64,000 bases of DNA. Source: Gammaproteobacteria bacterium (GTDB lineage Bacteria > Pseudomonadota > Gammaproteobacteria > Steroidobacterales > Rariloculaceae). Shown here in pieces: positions 57,407 to 64,000 of this stretch. Position 1 is the first letter of the stretch; the number at the start of each line of letters is the position of its first letter. The position numbers were made by a program, and so were the translations under genes. The stretch is taken from the NCBI GenBank assembly GCA_036381015.1, contig DASVDR010000045.1, forward strand, positions 66,537-130,536, read 5' to 3'. The notes under the pieces were generated by a model. That model made no database searches and had not been told where the DNA came from. It saw only the letters and a list, made by a program, of their open reading frames with translations.

Positions 57407-58805
57407 GATCGCGATGATCAGCGACCACGCGTCGCCGCTCGCGGCGCTCGGCAGCGCCGACGCGGGCGGCCAGAACGTCTATGTCGCGCACCTCACGCGG
57501 CGACTCGCTGATCGCGGAATAGAGGTGGACGTGTTCACGCGCCGCGACGCCGACGACTTGCCCGAGGTCGTGCCGTGGTATCAGGGCTCGCGCGTCATTC
57601 ACGTACCCGCGGGACCGCCGGAGCCCGTTCCGAAGGAAGAGCTGCTGCCGCACATGGAATCGTTCACTCGGTTCGTGCGGCGCGCCTGCCGGCGCCGGCG
57701 CTACGACCTGATCCATGCGAATTTCTGGATGTCGGGCCTTGCCGCTCTCGACATCAAAACGACGCTCGACATTCCGTTCGTCATCACGTTTCACGCGCTC
57801 GGGCGCATCCGCCGCGTGCATCAGGGCGAAAACGACCGCTTCCCGGATTGCCGCTTTCAGATCGAGGAGCGCATCGCGTGGGCGGCCGACAGGATCATCG
57901 CCGAATGCCCGCAGGACCGAGTCGATCTGATGACGCACTACGCGGCGGATCCGGAGCGCATCAGCGTCGTGCCTTGCGGCTTCGATCCGGCGGAGCTTGC
58001 ACCGGTGCCGCGACACAACGCGCGCGCGCTTCTCGGCTTGCCGCAAGACGCGTTCATCGTGCTTCAGCTCGGGCGTCTCGTCCCGCGCAAGGGCATCGCG
58101 ACCGCGATCGAAGGATTTGCGCGCTTTCGGCACGGTACGTCGGCGGACGCTCGCCTCCTGATCGTCGGCGGCGACGCGTACCGGCCGGACTTCACGCGCA
58201 CGCCGGAGATGGCGCGGCTTGCGCGCGTCGCTGCGGCCGAAGGCGTTTCGGATCGAGTCGAATTCGCTGGGCGCCGCGACCGCGACGTGCTGCGCTACTA
58301 CTACAGCGCCGCGGACGTGTTCGTGACGCTTCCGTGGTACGAGCCGTTCGGCATCACGCCGCTCGAAGCGATGGCCTGCGCCATCCCGGTCGTCGGCAGC
58401 CGCGTCGGCGGCGTGAAGTACACCGTCGTCGACGGCCTCACCGGCTGCCTGATTCCGGCCGCGGATCCCGAGGCGCTCGCGCGCTGCCTCGCGTTGCTGT
58501 ACCGGGAGCGCGGCATGCGTTCTGCGATGGGGGCGAGCGGCCGCGAGCGCGTTGTCAGGGCTTTCACGTGGGAACACGTCGCGAAAGCGATCGAAGCCGT
58601 CTACGCGGACGTTCTGAGCGGGCTCCTCCGCGCGCCGGTGCGGCAGGTCGGGTATGCCGGCAACGCGGGCGCGTACGGCTCGACGGCCGTGTCGTCCGCG
58701 GCCGGGCCGCCTCCGGCGGCGGGCGTCGCCGGCACGCGCGTGAAGCGTCGCGTTCCTTCGCCCGTGACGCCGCTCCACCGGCATACGAGGAGGAAGAAGA
58801 AATGA
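57399..58805 (+). CDS. Glycosyltransferase family 4
   Basis: A 468-residue GT-B enzyme. N-terminus: [49 protein letters not shown], close to the pattern of sucrose-phosphate-synthase-like and mycothiol GT4 enzymes. Acceptor-domain [13 protein letters not shown]; donor domain [87 protein letters not shown]. The C-terminal ~60 residues are a low-complexity Ala/Gly/Pro then Arg/Lys tail (TRRKKK). The coding end contains the ribosome site AGGAGGAAG for the SDR gene, which it overlaps by four bases. Confidence 0.9.
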   Translation: [468 protein letters not shown]

Positions 58806-59572
58806 CGTTGCGGGAAAAGGTGCCGGAGCCGCACGAGGAGCCTTCGTCGAGCCTTCGCGGCCGCGTGGTGCTCGTCACCGGCGGCGGCAGCGGGCTCGGC
58901 GCGGCCGTCTGCCGATGCCTGTCCGACGCGGGCGGGACGGTCGTCGTCACGGACGTCGACGGCGACCGGGCGCTCGCGGTCACGGAGGCGATCGCCGCGC
59001 GCGGCGGCTCCGGCTCCGCGCGAGCGCTCGACGTGCGCGACGAGCGTCAGGCCCGCGACGCGATGGCGGCCGTCGTCGCCGAGCAGGGCCGGCTCGATGC
59101 CGTCGTGAACAACGCCGGGGTCGACGTGACGAAGCCGGTGGTCGATTTGTCGATCGAGGAATGGGATCGCGTGCTCGCGGTCAACCTGCGCGGTCCGTTC
59201 GTGATGTCGAAGCTCGCGTTCGAGACGATGCGCGCGCAGGCGCGCGGCGGGCACGTCGTGAACATCGTCTCCACGGCCGCCCGTCGCGCGTGGGCGAATG
59301 CGGCGGCCTATCACGCGAGCAAGTGGGGGCTGCTCGGTCTGAGCCATGCGCTGCACGTCGAAGGCCGCGAGCACCGCATCAAGGTGACGGCGCTGATCGC
59401 GGGCGGAATGCGCACGCCGTTCCTTCTGGACCGATTCCCGGACATCGATCAAAGCGTGCTCCAGGATCCGGCGAGCGTCGCACAGGCGGTGCGGTTCGTG
59501 CTGACGCAGCCGGCGGGCACGGTGATCCCGGAGCTGATGGTGATTCCGGAACGGGAAACGTCGTGGCCGTGA
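58802..59572 (+). CDS. Short-chain dehydrogenase/reductase
   Basis: A 256-residue NAD(P)-dependent classical SDR. Cofactor loop VVLVTGGGSGLGAAV (~23-37), acidic D at VTDVDGDR suggesting NAD preference, NNAGVDV, catalytic STAARRAWANAAAYHASKWGLLG (Ser, Tyr, Lys), and the C-terminal IAGGMRTPFL. Within a glycan cluster it may oxidise or reduce a sugar intermediate, but no specific substrate can be named. Strong AGGAGG ribosome site before ATG 58802. Overlaps both neighbours by four bases. Confidence 0.9.
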   Translation: MTLREKVPEPHEEPSSSLRGRVVLVTGGGSGLGAAVCRCLSDAGGTVVVTDVDGDRALAVTEAIAARGGSGSARALDVRDERQARDAMAAVVAEQGRLDAVVNNAGVDVTKPVVDLSIEEWDRVLAVNLRGPFVMSKLAFETMRAQARGGHVVNIVSTAARRAWANAAAYHASKWGLLGLSHALHVEGREHRIKVTALIAGGMRTPFLLDRFPDIDQSVLQDPASVAQAVRFVLTQPAGTVIPELMVIPERETSWP

Positions 59573-60186
59573 AGAGCCGTGCGCGGAAGCTTCGGCGGGC
59601 CGTGTTCCTCGACAAGGACGGCACGCTCGTCGAGGACGTGCCGTTCAACGTCGACGCCCGACGCCTGCGGCTCGGTCCGGGAGCCGACGAGGCTTTGCCG
59701 CGGCTCGCGCGCGCGGGCTTCGTGCTGGCCGTGGTCTCGAATCAGTCCGGTGTCGCGCGCGGGTATTTCGCGGAGGACGCGCTCGCGGGCGTCGCACGGG
59801 ATCTCGGCGCGCTCGTCGCAGGGCTCGGCGTGACGCTCGACGGTTTCTACTACTGCCCGCACCATCCGGAAGGCCGCGTCGCCGCGTACCGGCGGGACTG
59901 CGAATGCCGCAAGCCCCGCCCGGGTCTCCTCGAGCGTGCCGCGCGCGACCTCGACGTCGACCTCGCCGCGTCGTGGCTCGTCGGCGACATTCTCGACGAC
60001 GTGGAGGCGGGGCGCCGCGCAGGCTGCCGCACGATCCTGATCGACAACGGCAACGAGACCGAATGGCGGCTCGCCCGCGAGCGGCTGCCGCACCATGCCG
60101 TCGCGAATCTCGCCGAAGCCGCGCGCCTGATCGTCGCGCTCGATGTCGTCGAGCCGAGTGCCGCCGCGGGGCGGCAGGTGGCCTGA
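59569..60186 (+). CDS. gmhB: HAD-IIIA phosphatase, GmhB-like (heptose-bisphosphate)
   Basis: A 205-residue haloacid-dehalogenase phosphatase resembling D-glycero-D-manno-heptose-1,7-bisphosphate 7-phosphatase. Motif I is FLDKDGTLVED. The substrate region is VVSNQSGVARGYF. The zinc loop is YYCPHHPEGRVAAYRRDCECRKP with its Cys/His set, followed by SWLVGDILDDVEAGRRAGCRTILIDNGNE. It fits a pathway to ADP- or GDP-heptose for the nearby GT9 enzymes. The GTG at 59569 overlaps the SDR stop by four bases. GTG 59563 is also possible. Could instead act on histidinol-phosphate, but the context favours heptose. Confidence 0.85.
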   Translation: MKSRARKLRRAVFLDKDGTLVEDVPFNVDARRLRLGPGADEALPRLARAGFVLAVVSNQSGVARGYFAEDALAGVARDLGALVAGLGVTLDGFYYCPHHPEGRVAAYRRDCECRKPRPGLLERAARDLDVDLAASWLVGDILDDVEAGRRAGCRTILIDNGNETEWRLARERLPHHAVANLAEAARLIVALDVVEPSAAAGRQVA

Positions 60187-60189
60187 CCG

Positions 60190-61392
60190 ATGCCGCGGCT
60201 GCGACGCGCGGATGCCGAGCGGGACGCCTGGCGTCGCGTCGCGCGCCTTCTGTGCGTGCGGCTCGACGCGATGGGCGACGTGTTGATGACGACGCCGGCG
60301 CTGCGCGCGGCAAAGGAATCCGCGCCCCGGCACATCACGCTGCTGACGTCGCCCGGAGGCGCGGAGGCGGCGCGCCTCGTGCCGGATGTCGACGACGTGC
60401 TCGTCTACGAGGCGCCTTGGGTCAAGGCGACGCCCGCTCGCTCCGACGCGAACGGCGACCGCGAGCTCATCGCGCGGCTCGCCGCAATGCGCTTCGACGC
60501 CGCCGTGATCTTCACGGTCTACAGCCAGAATCCGCTGCCGGCGGCGATGGTGTGCTATCTCGCCGGCATTCCGCGGCGGCTCGCGCATTGCCGCGAGAAT
60601 CCGTATCAGCTCTTGACGGACTGGGCGGCCGATTTCGAGCCCGCGGGCGGCGTGCGTCACGAGGTTCGCCGGCAGCTCGACCTCGTCGCCCGCGTCGGCT
60701 GGCGCACGTCCGACGAGCGGCTCCGTCTCGCCGTGCCGCCCGCTGCGGCCGCGCGGGTAGACGCGATGATCGCGACGCTCGGGCTCGACCTCGGGCCGTG
60801 GGCCGTGGTTCATCCGGGCGCGAGCGCGCCGTCGCGTCGCTACGCTCCGGAGCGCTTCGCCGCGGTGATCCGCGCGCTCGCGCGCGATCACGGCTGGCGC
60901 ATCGCGCTGACCGGAACGGGCGAGGAGGCGCCGCTCCTCGAAAGCCTTCGCGGCGCCGGAGGGAACGGGGCGGTCTCGCTCGCCGGCGCGCTCGATCTCG
61001 CCGAGCTCGGCGCGCTGATCGCGCGCGCGCCGCTTCTGATCTCGAACAACACCGGGCCGGTGCACGTCGCCGCGGCCGTCGGCACGCCGGTCGTCGATCT
61101 CTACGCGCTCACGAATCCGCAGCATACGCCGTGGCGTGTGCCGAGCCGCGTTCTCTACCACGACGTTCCGTGCCGCACGTGCTACCGCAGCGTATGCCCG
61201 GAAGGCCACCACCTTTGCCTCGACGGCGTGCCGCCGGCGCGGGTCGTCGCGGCGGCCGTGGATCTCGCGAGGGCGGGGCGGGCGGCGCCCGCCGGCGACG
61301 GGCTTCCGGTCGCGGCGCACGACGCGCCGGGCTCCGTCTCGTCGCTTCGCACCGGCGCGGTCGCCCGGTCCGCCGCGGAGAGGCCGCGATGA
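60190..61392 (+). CDS. Glycosyltransferase family 9
   Basis: A 400-residue GT9 enzyme: RLLCVRLDAMGDVLMTTPALRAAKESAPRHITLLTSPGGAEAARLVPDVDDVLVYEAPWV, FDAAVIFTVYSQNPLPAAMVCYLAGIPRRLAHCRENPYQLLTDW, and the donor domain WAVVHPGASAPSRRYAPERFAAVI, ISNNTGPVHVAAAVGTPVVDLYA. A late Cys-rich stretch (VPCRTCYRSVCPEGHHLCLDG) is shared with the GT9 gene at 62256. Starts 3 bases after the phosphatase stop and overlaps the GT2 gene by four bases. Confidence 0.92.
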   Translation: MPRLRRADAERDAWRRVARLLCVRLDAMGDVLMTTPALRAAKESAPRHITLLTSPGGAEAARLVPDVDDVLVYEAPWVKATPARSDANGDRELIARLAAMRFDAAVIFTVYSQNPLPAAMVCYLAGIPRRLAHCRENPYQLLTDWAADFEPAGGVRHEVRRQLDLVARVGWRTSDERLRLAVPPAAAARVDAMIATLGLDLGPWAVVHPGASAPSRRYAPERFAAVIRALARDHGWRIALTGTGEEAPLLESLRGAGGNGAVSLAGALDLAELGALIARAPLLISNNTGPVHVAAAVGTPVVDLYALTNPQHTPWRVPSRVLYHDVPCRTCYRSVCPEGHHLCLDGVPPARVVAAAVDLARAGRAAPAGDGLPVAAHDAPGSVSSLRTGAVARSAAERPR

Positions 61393-62243
61393 CGGCGGAA
61401 GCGCCCCCGATGATCGACGTCGACGTGCTGATCCCGACGTACGCGCGCCCGGCCGCGCTCGCGGTGACGTTGACGAGCCTCGCCGCGCAGACCTTCGGCG
61501 CGTTCCGCGTGATCGTCTCCGATCAGACCGAGGGCGACGGCGCCGTCGCTGCGGGCGAGGTGCTTGCGGCTGCCCGCGTGCTCGTGAGCCATGGTTGCGA
61601 GGTCAGGCTGCAGAAGCATTTGCCGAGGCGCGGGATCGCCGAGCAGCGTCAGTTCCTGCTCGAGCAGGCCCGCGCGCCGTACGTGTTGTGTCTCGATGAC
61701 GATGTGATTCTCGAGCCCTACGTGCTCGGCATGCTGGTCGATGTCATCCGCGAGGAGCACTGCGGATTCGTCGGCTCGTCCGTGATCGGACTGAGCTTCG
61801 CACGGGACGTGCGTCCCGACGAGCAGCGGGTGGAGCTCTGGAAAGGCCGCGTGCAGCCGGAGGAGGTGCGGCCCGGCAGCGAGGCCTGGGATCGATGGAA
61901 GCTGCACAGCGCAGCGAATCTCTATCACGTGCAGCGGCGCCTCGGCGCCGCGGCGGGCGCGCCGCTCCGCTACAAGGTGGCATGGGTATCGGCCTGCGTG
62001 CTCTACGACGCCGAGAAGCTTCGCGCGGTCGGCGGCTTCTCGTTCTGGGAGAAGCTGCCCGCCGAGCACTGCGGCGAGGACGTCCTCGCACAACTCGAGC
62101 TGATGCGTGTCCATGGCGGCTGCGGCGTGATGCCTTCGGGCGCCTATCACCAGGAGTTGCCGACGACGATCCCCCATCGCGACTTCGGCGCCGATCGGAT
62201 GCTGCTCGGCACCGGACGCGAGAGCCGAATGCGGAGCGTCTAG
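61389..62243 (+). CDS. Glycosyltransferase family 2
   Basis: A 284-residue GT-A enzyme. The N-terminal fold is VDVLIPTYARPAALAVTLTSLAAQTFGAFRVIVSDQTEG. The metal-binding DxD-type motif occurs in YVLCLDDDVILEPYVL, and later WVSACVLYDAEKLRAVGGFSFWEKLPAEHCGEDVLAQLELM supplies the GGF/ED acceptor site. It has no membrane spans, so it acts on a soluble or lipid-linked acceptor at the membrane face. The ATGA overlap (61389-61392) couples it to the previous GT9 gene. Confidence 0.9.
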   Translation: MTAEAPPMIDVDVLIPTYARPAALAVTLTSLAAQTFGAFRVIVSDQTEGDGAVAAGEVLAAARVLVSHGCEVRLQKHLPRRGIAEQRQFLLEQARAPYVLCLDDDVILEPYVLGMLVDVIREEHCGFVGSSVIGLSFARDVRPDEQRVELWKGRVQPEEVRPGSEAWDRWKLHSAANLYHVQRRLGAAAGAPLRYKVAWVSACVLYDAEKLRAVGGFSFWEKLPAEHCGEDVLAQLELMRVHGGCGVMPSGAYHQELPTTIPHRDFGADRMLLGTGRESRMRSV

Positions 62244-62255
62244 CGGGCCACGAGC

Positions 62256-63395
62256 ATGGACGACGGAGCGGAAGAGGGCGGCAGGACGACGGCGAGCGCG
62301 GGCGGTCGCTGGCAAGCGGTCCGCCGTCTTCTCGTGATCCGCGCCGACAACATCGGCGACGTCGTGATGGCGGGGCCGGCGTTGCGCGCCGTTCGCGAGA
62401 CGCTGCCGGACGTGCACGTCACGCTGCTCGCAAGCCCGACGGGCGCGCAGGCGGCGCCGCTGTTGCCCTGGATCGACGACGTGATCGTGCGCCGGGTGCT
62501 GTGGCAGGACCTCGGCCGCCTGCCGTTCGAGCCGCGCCGCGAGCGCGGGCTGATCGCGAGGCTCGCGGCCGGACGGTTCGACGGCGCCGTGATCCTGACG
62601 AGCTTCAGCCAGAGCCCGCACCCGGCGGCGTTCGTCGCGTGGCTCGCCGGGATTCCGCTGCGCGCGGGAGCGTCCCGGGAGCGGAGCGGACTGTTGACCG
62701 ATCCCGTCGCATTCCCGCCGTTCGAGTGTCACCAAACCGCGCGCAACCTCGCGGTCGTCGCCGCGCTCGGCTTCCGCGTTCGCTCGTCGGCTCTCGAGGT
62801 GCGCATTCCGCCGGAGGCGCGAAGCCGTGCCGCGGCGTTGCTGCGGCAGCGGGGGATTGCCGACGGCGCGTCGTACCTGCTGTGGAATCCGTGGGCCACG
62901 GCCGCGGCGCGCACCTGGGATCCGCGGCACGGTTCGCAAGCGGTCCGACTCGTCGCGGCGGCGACGGGCTTGTCGGTCGTGGTCACGGGCAGCGCGCGCG
63001 AGGCCGACGGGACGGCTGCGCTCGCCGAAGCCGTCGGCACGGCGGCCGTCGATCTCGCAGGGCGCACGTCCGTCGCGGAGCTCGCCGCGCTCGTCCGCGA
63101 CGCGCGCCTCGTGATCACGAACCACACGCTCGCGATGCATCTCGCGGACGCGCTCGGCACGCCTGCCGTCGTGACTTTCTCGGGCACCGACCTCGAATCG
63201 CAGTGGGCGCCGCGCCGCTCGCCGCATCGGCTACTCCGCAAGCCGACCGCGTGCGCGCCGTGCTATGCGTTCGACTGCCCGTTCGGCCACGAATGCCTCG
63301 GCTTCGAGCCACGGGACGTGGCGGACGCCGCGCTCGAGCTGCTCGCGGCCTCGGCGCCGCCGCGGGCGACGCCCGTGGAGGCGCGCCGTGCTTGA
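62256..63395 (+). CDS. Glycosyltransferase family 9
   Basis: A 379-residue GT9 enzyme: RRLLVIRADNIGDVVMAGPALRAVRETLPDVHVTLLASPTGAQAAPLLPWIDDVIV, FDGAVILTSFSQSPHPAAFVAWLAGIPLRAG, donor domain SYLLWNPWATAAARTWDPRHGSQAVRLVAAATGLSVVVTGSAREADGTAALAEAVG, ITNHTLAMHLADALGTPAVVTFSGTD, and a Cys pair region (PTACAPCYAFDCPFGHECLGF) resembling the gene at 60190. The NTGPxH motif of relatives reads NHTLAMH. Overlaps the next gene by 8 bases. Confidence 0.9.
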   Translation: MDDGAEEGGRTTASAGGRWQAVRRLLVIRADNIGDVVMAGPALRAVRETLPDVHVTLLASPTGAQAAPLLPWIDDVIVRRVLWQDLGRLPFEPRRERGLIARLAAGRFDGAVILTSFSQSPHPAAFVAWLAGIPLRAGASRERSGLLTDPVAFPPFECHQTARNLAVVAALGFRVRSSALEVRIPPEARSRAAALLRQRGIADGASYLLWNPWATAAARTWDPRHGSQAVRLVAAATGLSVVVTGSAREADGTAALAEAVGTAAVDLAGRTSVAELAALVRDARLVITNHTLAMHLADALGTPAVVTFSGTDLESQWAPRRSPHRLLRKPTACAPCYAFDCPFGHECLGFEPRDVADAALELLAASAPPRATPVEARRA

Positions 63396-64000
63396 GCGGC
63401 ACGCAGCCGCAGGCACCCCGCGGGGCGCGCGCCCCGCGCCCGTGCCGAGCGCGGAGACCGCGATCGCGGAGTTCTGGGCCCATCACGAGCGCTACCGGGT
63501 GCCGCTGCGCCGCAGCATTGCACGGCTGGCCGAGCTCGCGCTGTCCGACGACTGCGATGTCGCCGCATACGGCACCCGTTTGCTGTTCGAGCGGATCGTC
63601 GAGCCTCTCTGTGACGGGTTCACGGGCCGGGGCGCGGAAACGTATCGCAGCGCCTTCGCGCAGATCATCGCGGCCGCGCGCGTTCGGCCGCAGTGCGCTT
63701 CGCTCGATCGCGCATTGGCGGAGGACGGCGTGATGACGACGCGCGAGCTTCTCGGCGTGCCGCAGCCCGCGCCTCTCGGCTCAGTCGAGCGCAGCCGAGT
63801 GCGCACGATCCTCGTGCCGTCGCGGCTCACTCTGGGCGCGGACGTCGCGATCACGATGCCGATCCTCGGCCGGATGGAAACGCTCTTTCCGCAAGCCCGT
63901 ATCGTCCTTCTCGGGACCCGGGCCTCGGCGGTGCTCGCGCGGAGCTTCGCGCGGGTCGCGCACGCGGAAGTGCCGTATCGCCGGAGCGACTTTCTCTCCG
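63388..64000 (+). CDS. GT9-like protein with N-terminal helical domain, 5' part
   Basis: An open frame of 204 codons that runs off the right edge. GTG 63388 has GGAGG 5-8 bases upstream and overlaps the previous gene by 8 bases. The first ~125 residues are helical (EFWAHHERYRVPLRRSIARLAELALSDDCDVAAYGTRLLFERIV...AFAQIIAAARVRPQCASL). From ~133 a Rossmann-like start appears: RTILVPSRLTLGADVAITMPILGRMETLFPQARIVLLGTRASAVLAR. That section resembles GT9 N-termini, so it is probably a further glycosyltransferase-like protein with an added helical domain. C-terminus not in the window. Confidence 0.75.
   Translation, partial: MLERHAAAGTPRGARPAPVPSAETAIAEFWAHHERYRVPLRRSIARLAELALSDDCDVAAYGTRLLFERIVEPLCDGFTGRGAETYRSAFAQIIAAARVRPQCASLDRALAEDGVMTTRELLGVPQPAPLGSVERSRVRTILVPSRLTLGADVAITMPILGRMETLFPQARIVLLGTRASAVLARSFARVAHAEVPYRRSDFLS

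Noticed and set aside
1-64000. CRISPR arrays, insertion sequences, tRNA or rRNA genes, prophage genes
   Set aside because: No regularly spaced repeats, transposase or integrase frames, or RNA-gene sequences were recognised on either strand. A covariance-model search was not possible here.

Overview
The window is 64 kb of GC-rich DNA that is densely packed with genes. It has the signature of a proteobacterium, most likely a Gammaproteobacterium of the Steroidobacter/Nevskia/Woeseia kind. This is inferred from gene families only: two-partner secretion, a LigD with order phosphoesterase-ligase-polymerase, the DUF3482/DUF2868 pair, RND efflux, a DksA/TraR-like protein and DUF6152 proteins. No rRNA, tRNA, CRISPR array or insertion sequence was found. 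Genes run on both strands in short operons, many with 4-base ATGA overlaps.

Layout. 1-3.3 kb: the 3' end of a TpsB transporter and a complete TpsA exoprotein with a glycine-rich spacer. 3.3-4.7 kb: two tiny membrane proteins and a TPM-domain protein. 4.7-8.6 kb: a non-homologous end-joining island, with a double PARP-type zinc-finger protein translationally coupled to LigD and a divergent Ku gene whose start lies only 25 bp away. 8.7-14.4 kb: a DUF72 protein, a PQQ-type sugar dehydrogenase, a glycosyltransferase overlapping a glycogen-debranching-type glucosidase, and a long palindrome. 14.4-21.9 kb: an M16 peptidase, an RND permease and its periplasmic adaptor, with a possible leader peptide. 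22.3-24.8 kb: a hemerythrin/DUF892 fusion and an unassigned ferritin-like protein. 25-32 kb: an MFS exporter, a membrane hydrolase, and a dynamin-like GTPase next to a DUF3482 GTPase/DUF2868 pair. 32.1-34 kb: three small secreted proteins. 34-48.8 kb: signalling and housekeeping genes (CBS protein, CNNM/CorC protein, two hybrid histidine kinases, a PAS kinase, a UdgX-type uracil-DNA glycosylase, CorA, a metallophosphatase, an SGNH hydrolase, an M23 peptidase). 49-54.3 kb: a phosphoketolase, a transaldolase homologue that has lost its catalytic lysine, acetate kinase and a DksA-like protein. 54.7 kb to the right edge: a tightly overlapped glycan cluster (GT9 x4-5, GT4 x2, GT2, SDR, GmhB-like phosphatase) that runs off the window.

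The most striking structure lies outside the genes. Nine sites match the sigma-54 -24/-12 element (TGGCAYG-N4-TTGCW), and each precedes a gene start on the correct strand. Eight give a predicted leader of about 26-110 nt. They sit before the debranching operon, the ferritin-like gene, the CBS gene, both hybrid kinases, the phosphatase, the phosphoketolase operon, the DksA-like gene and the glycan cluster. If functional, they make much of the window one co-regulated programme: sugar storage and the phosphoketolase/acetate kinase ATP shunt, iron or oxygen handling, signalling, transcription control and a surface glycan. It could be a low-energy or oxygen-limitation response, but that is inference. 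The individual sequence matches are direct observations.
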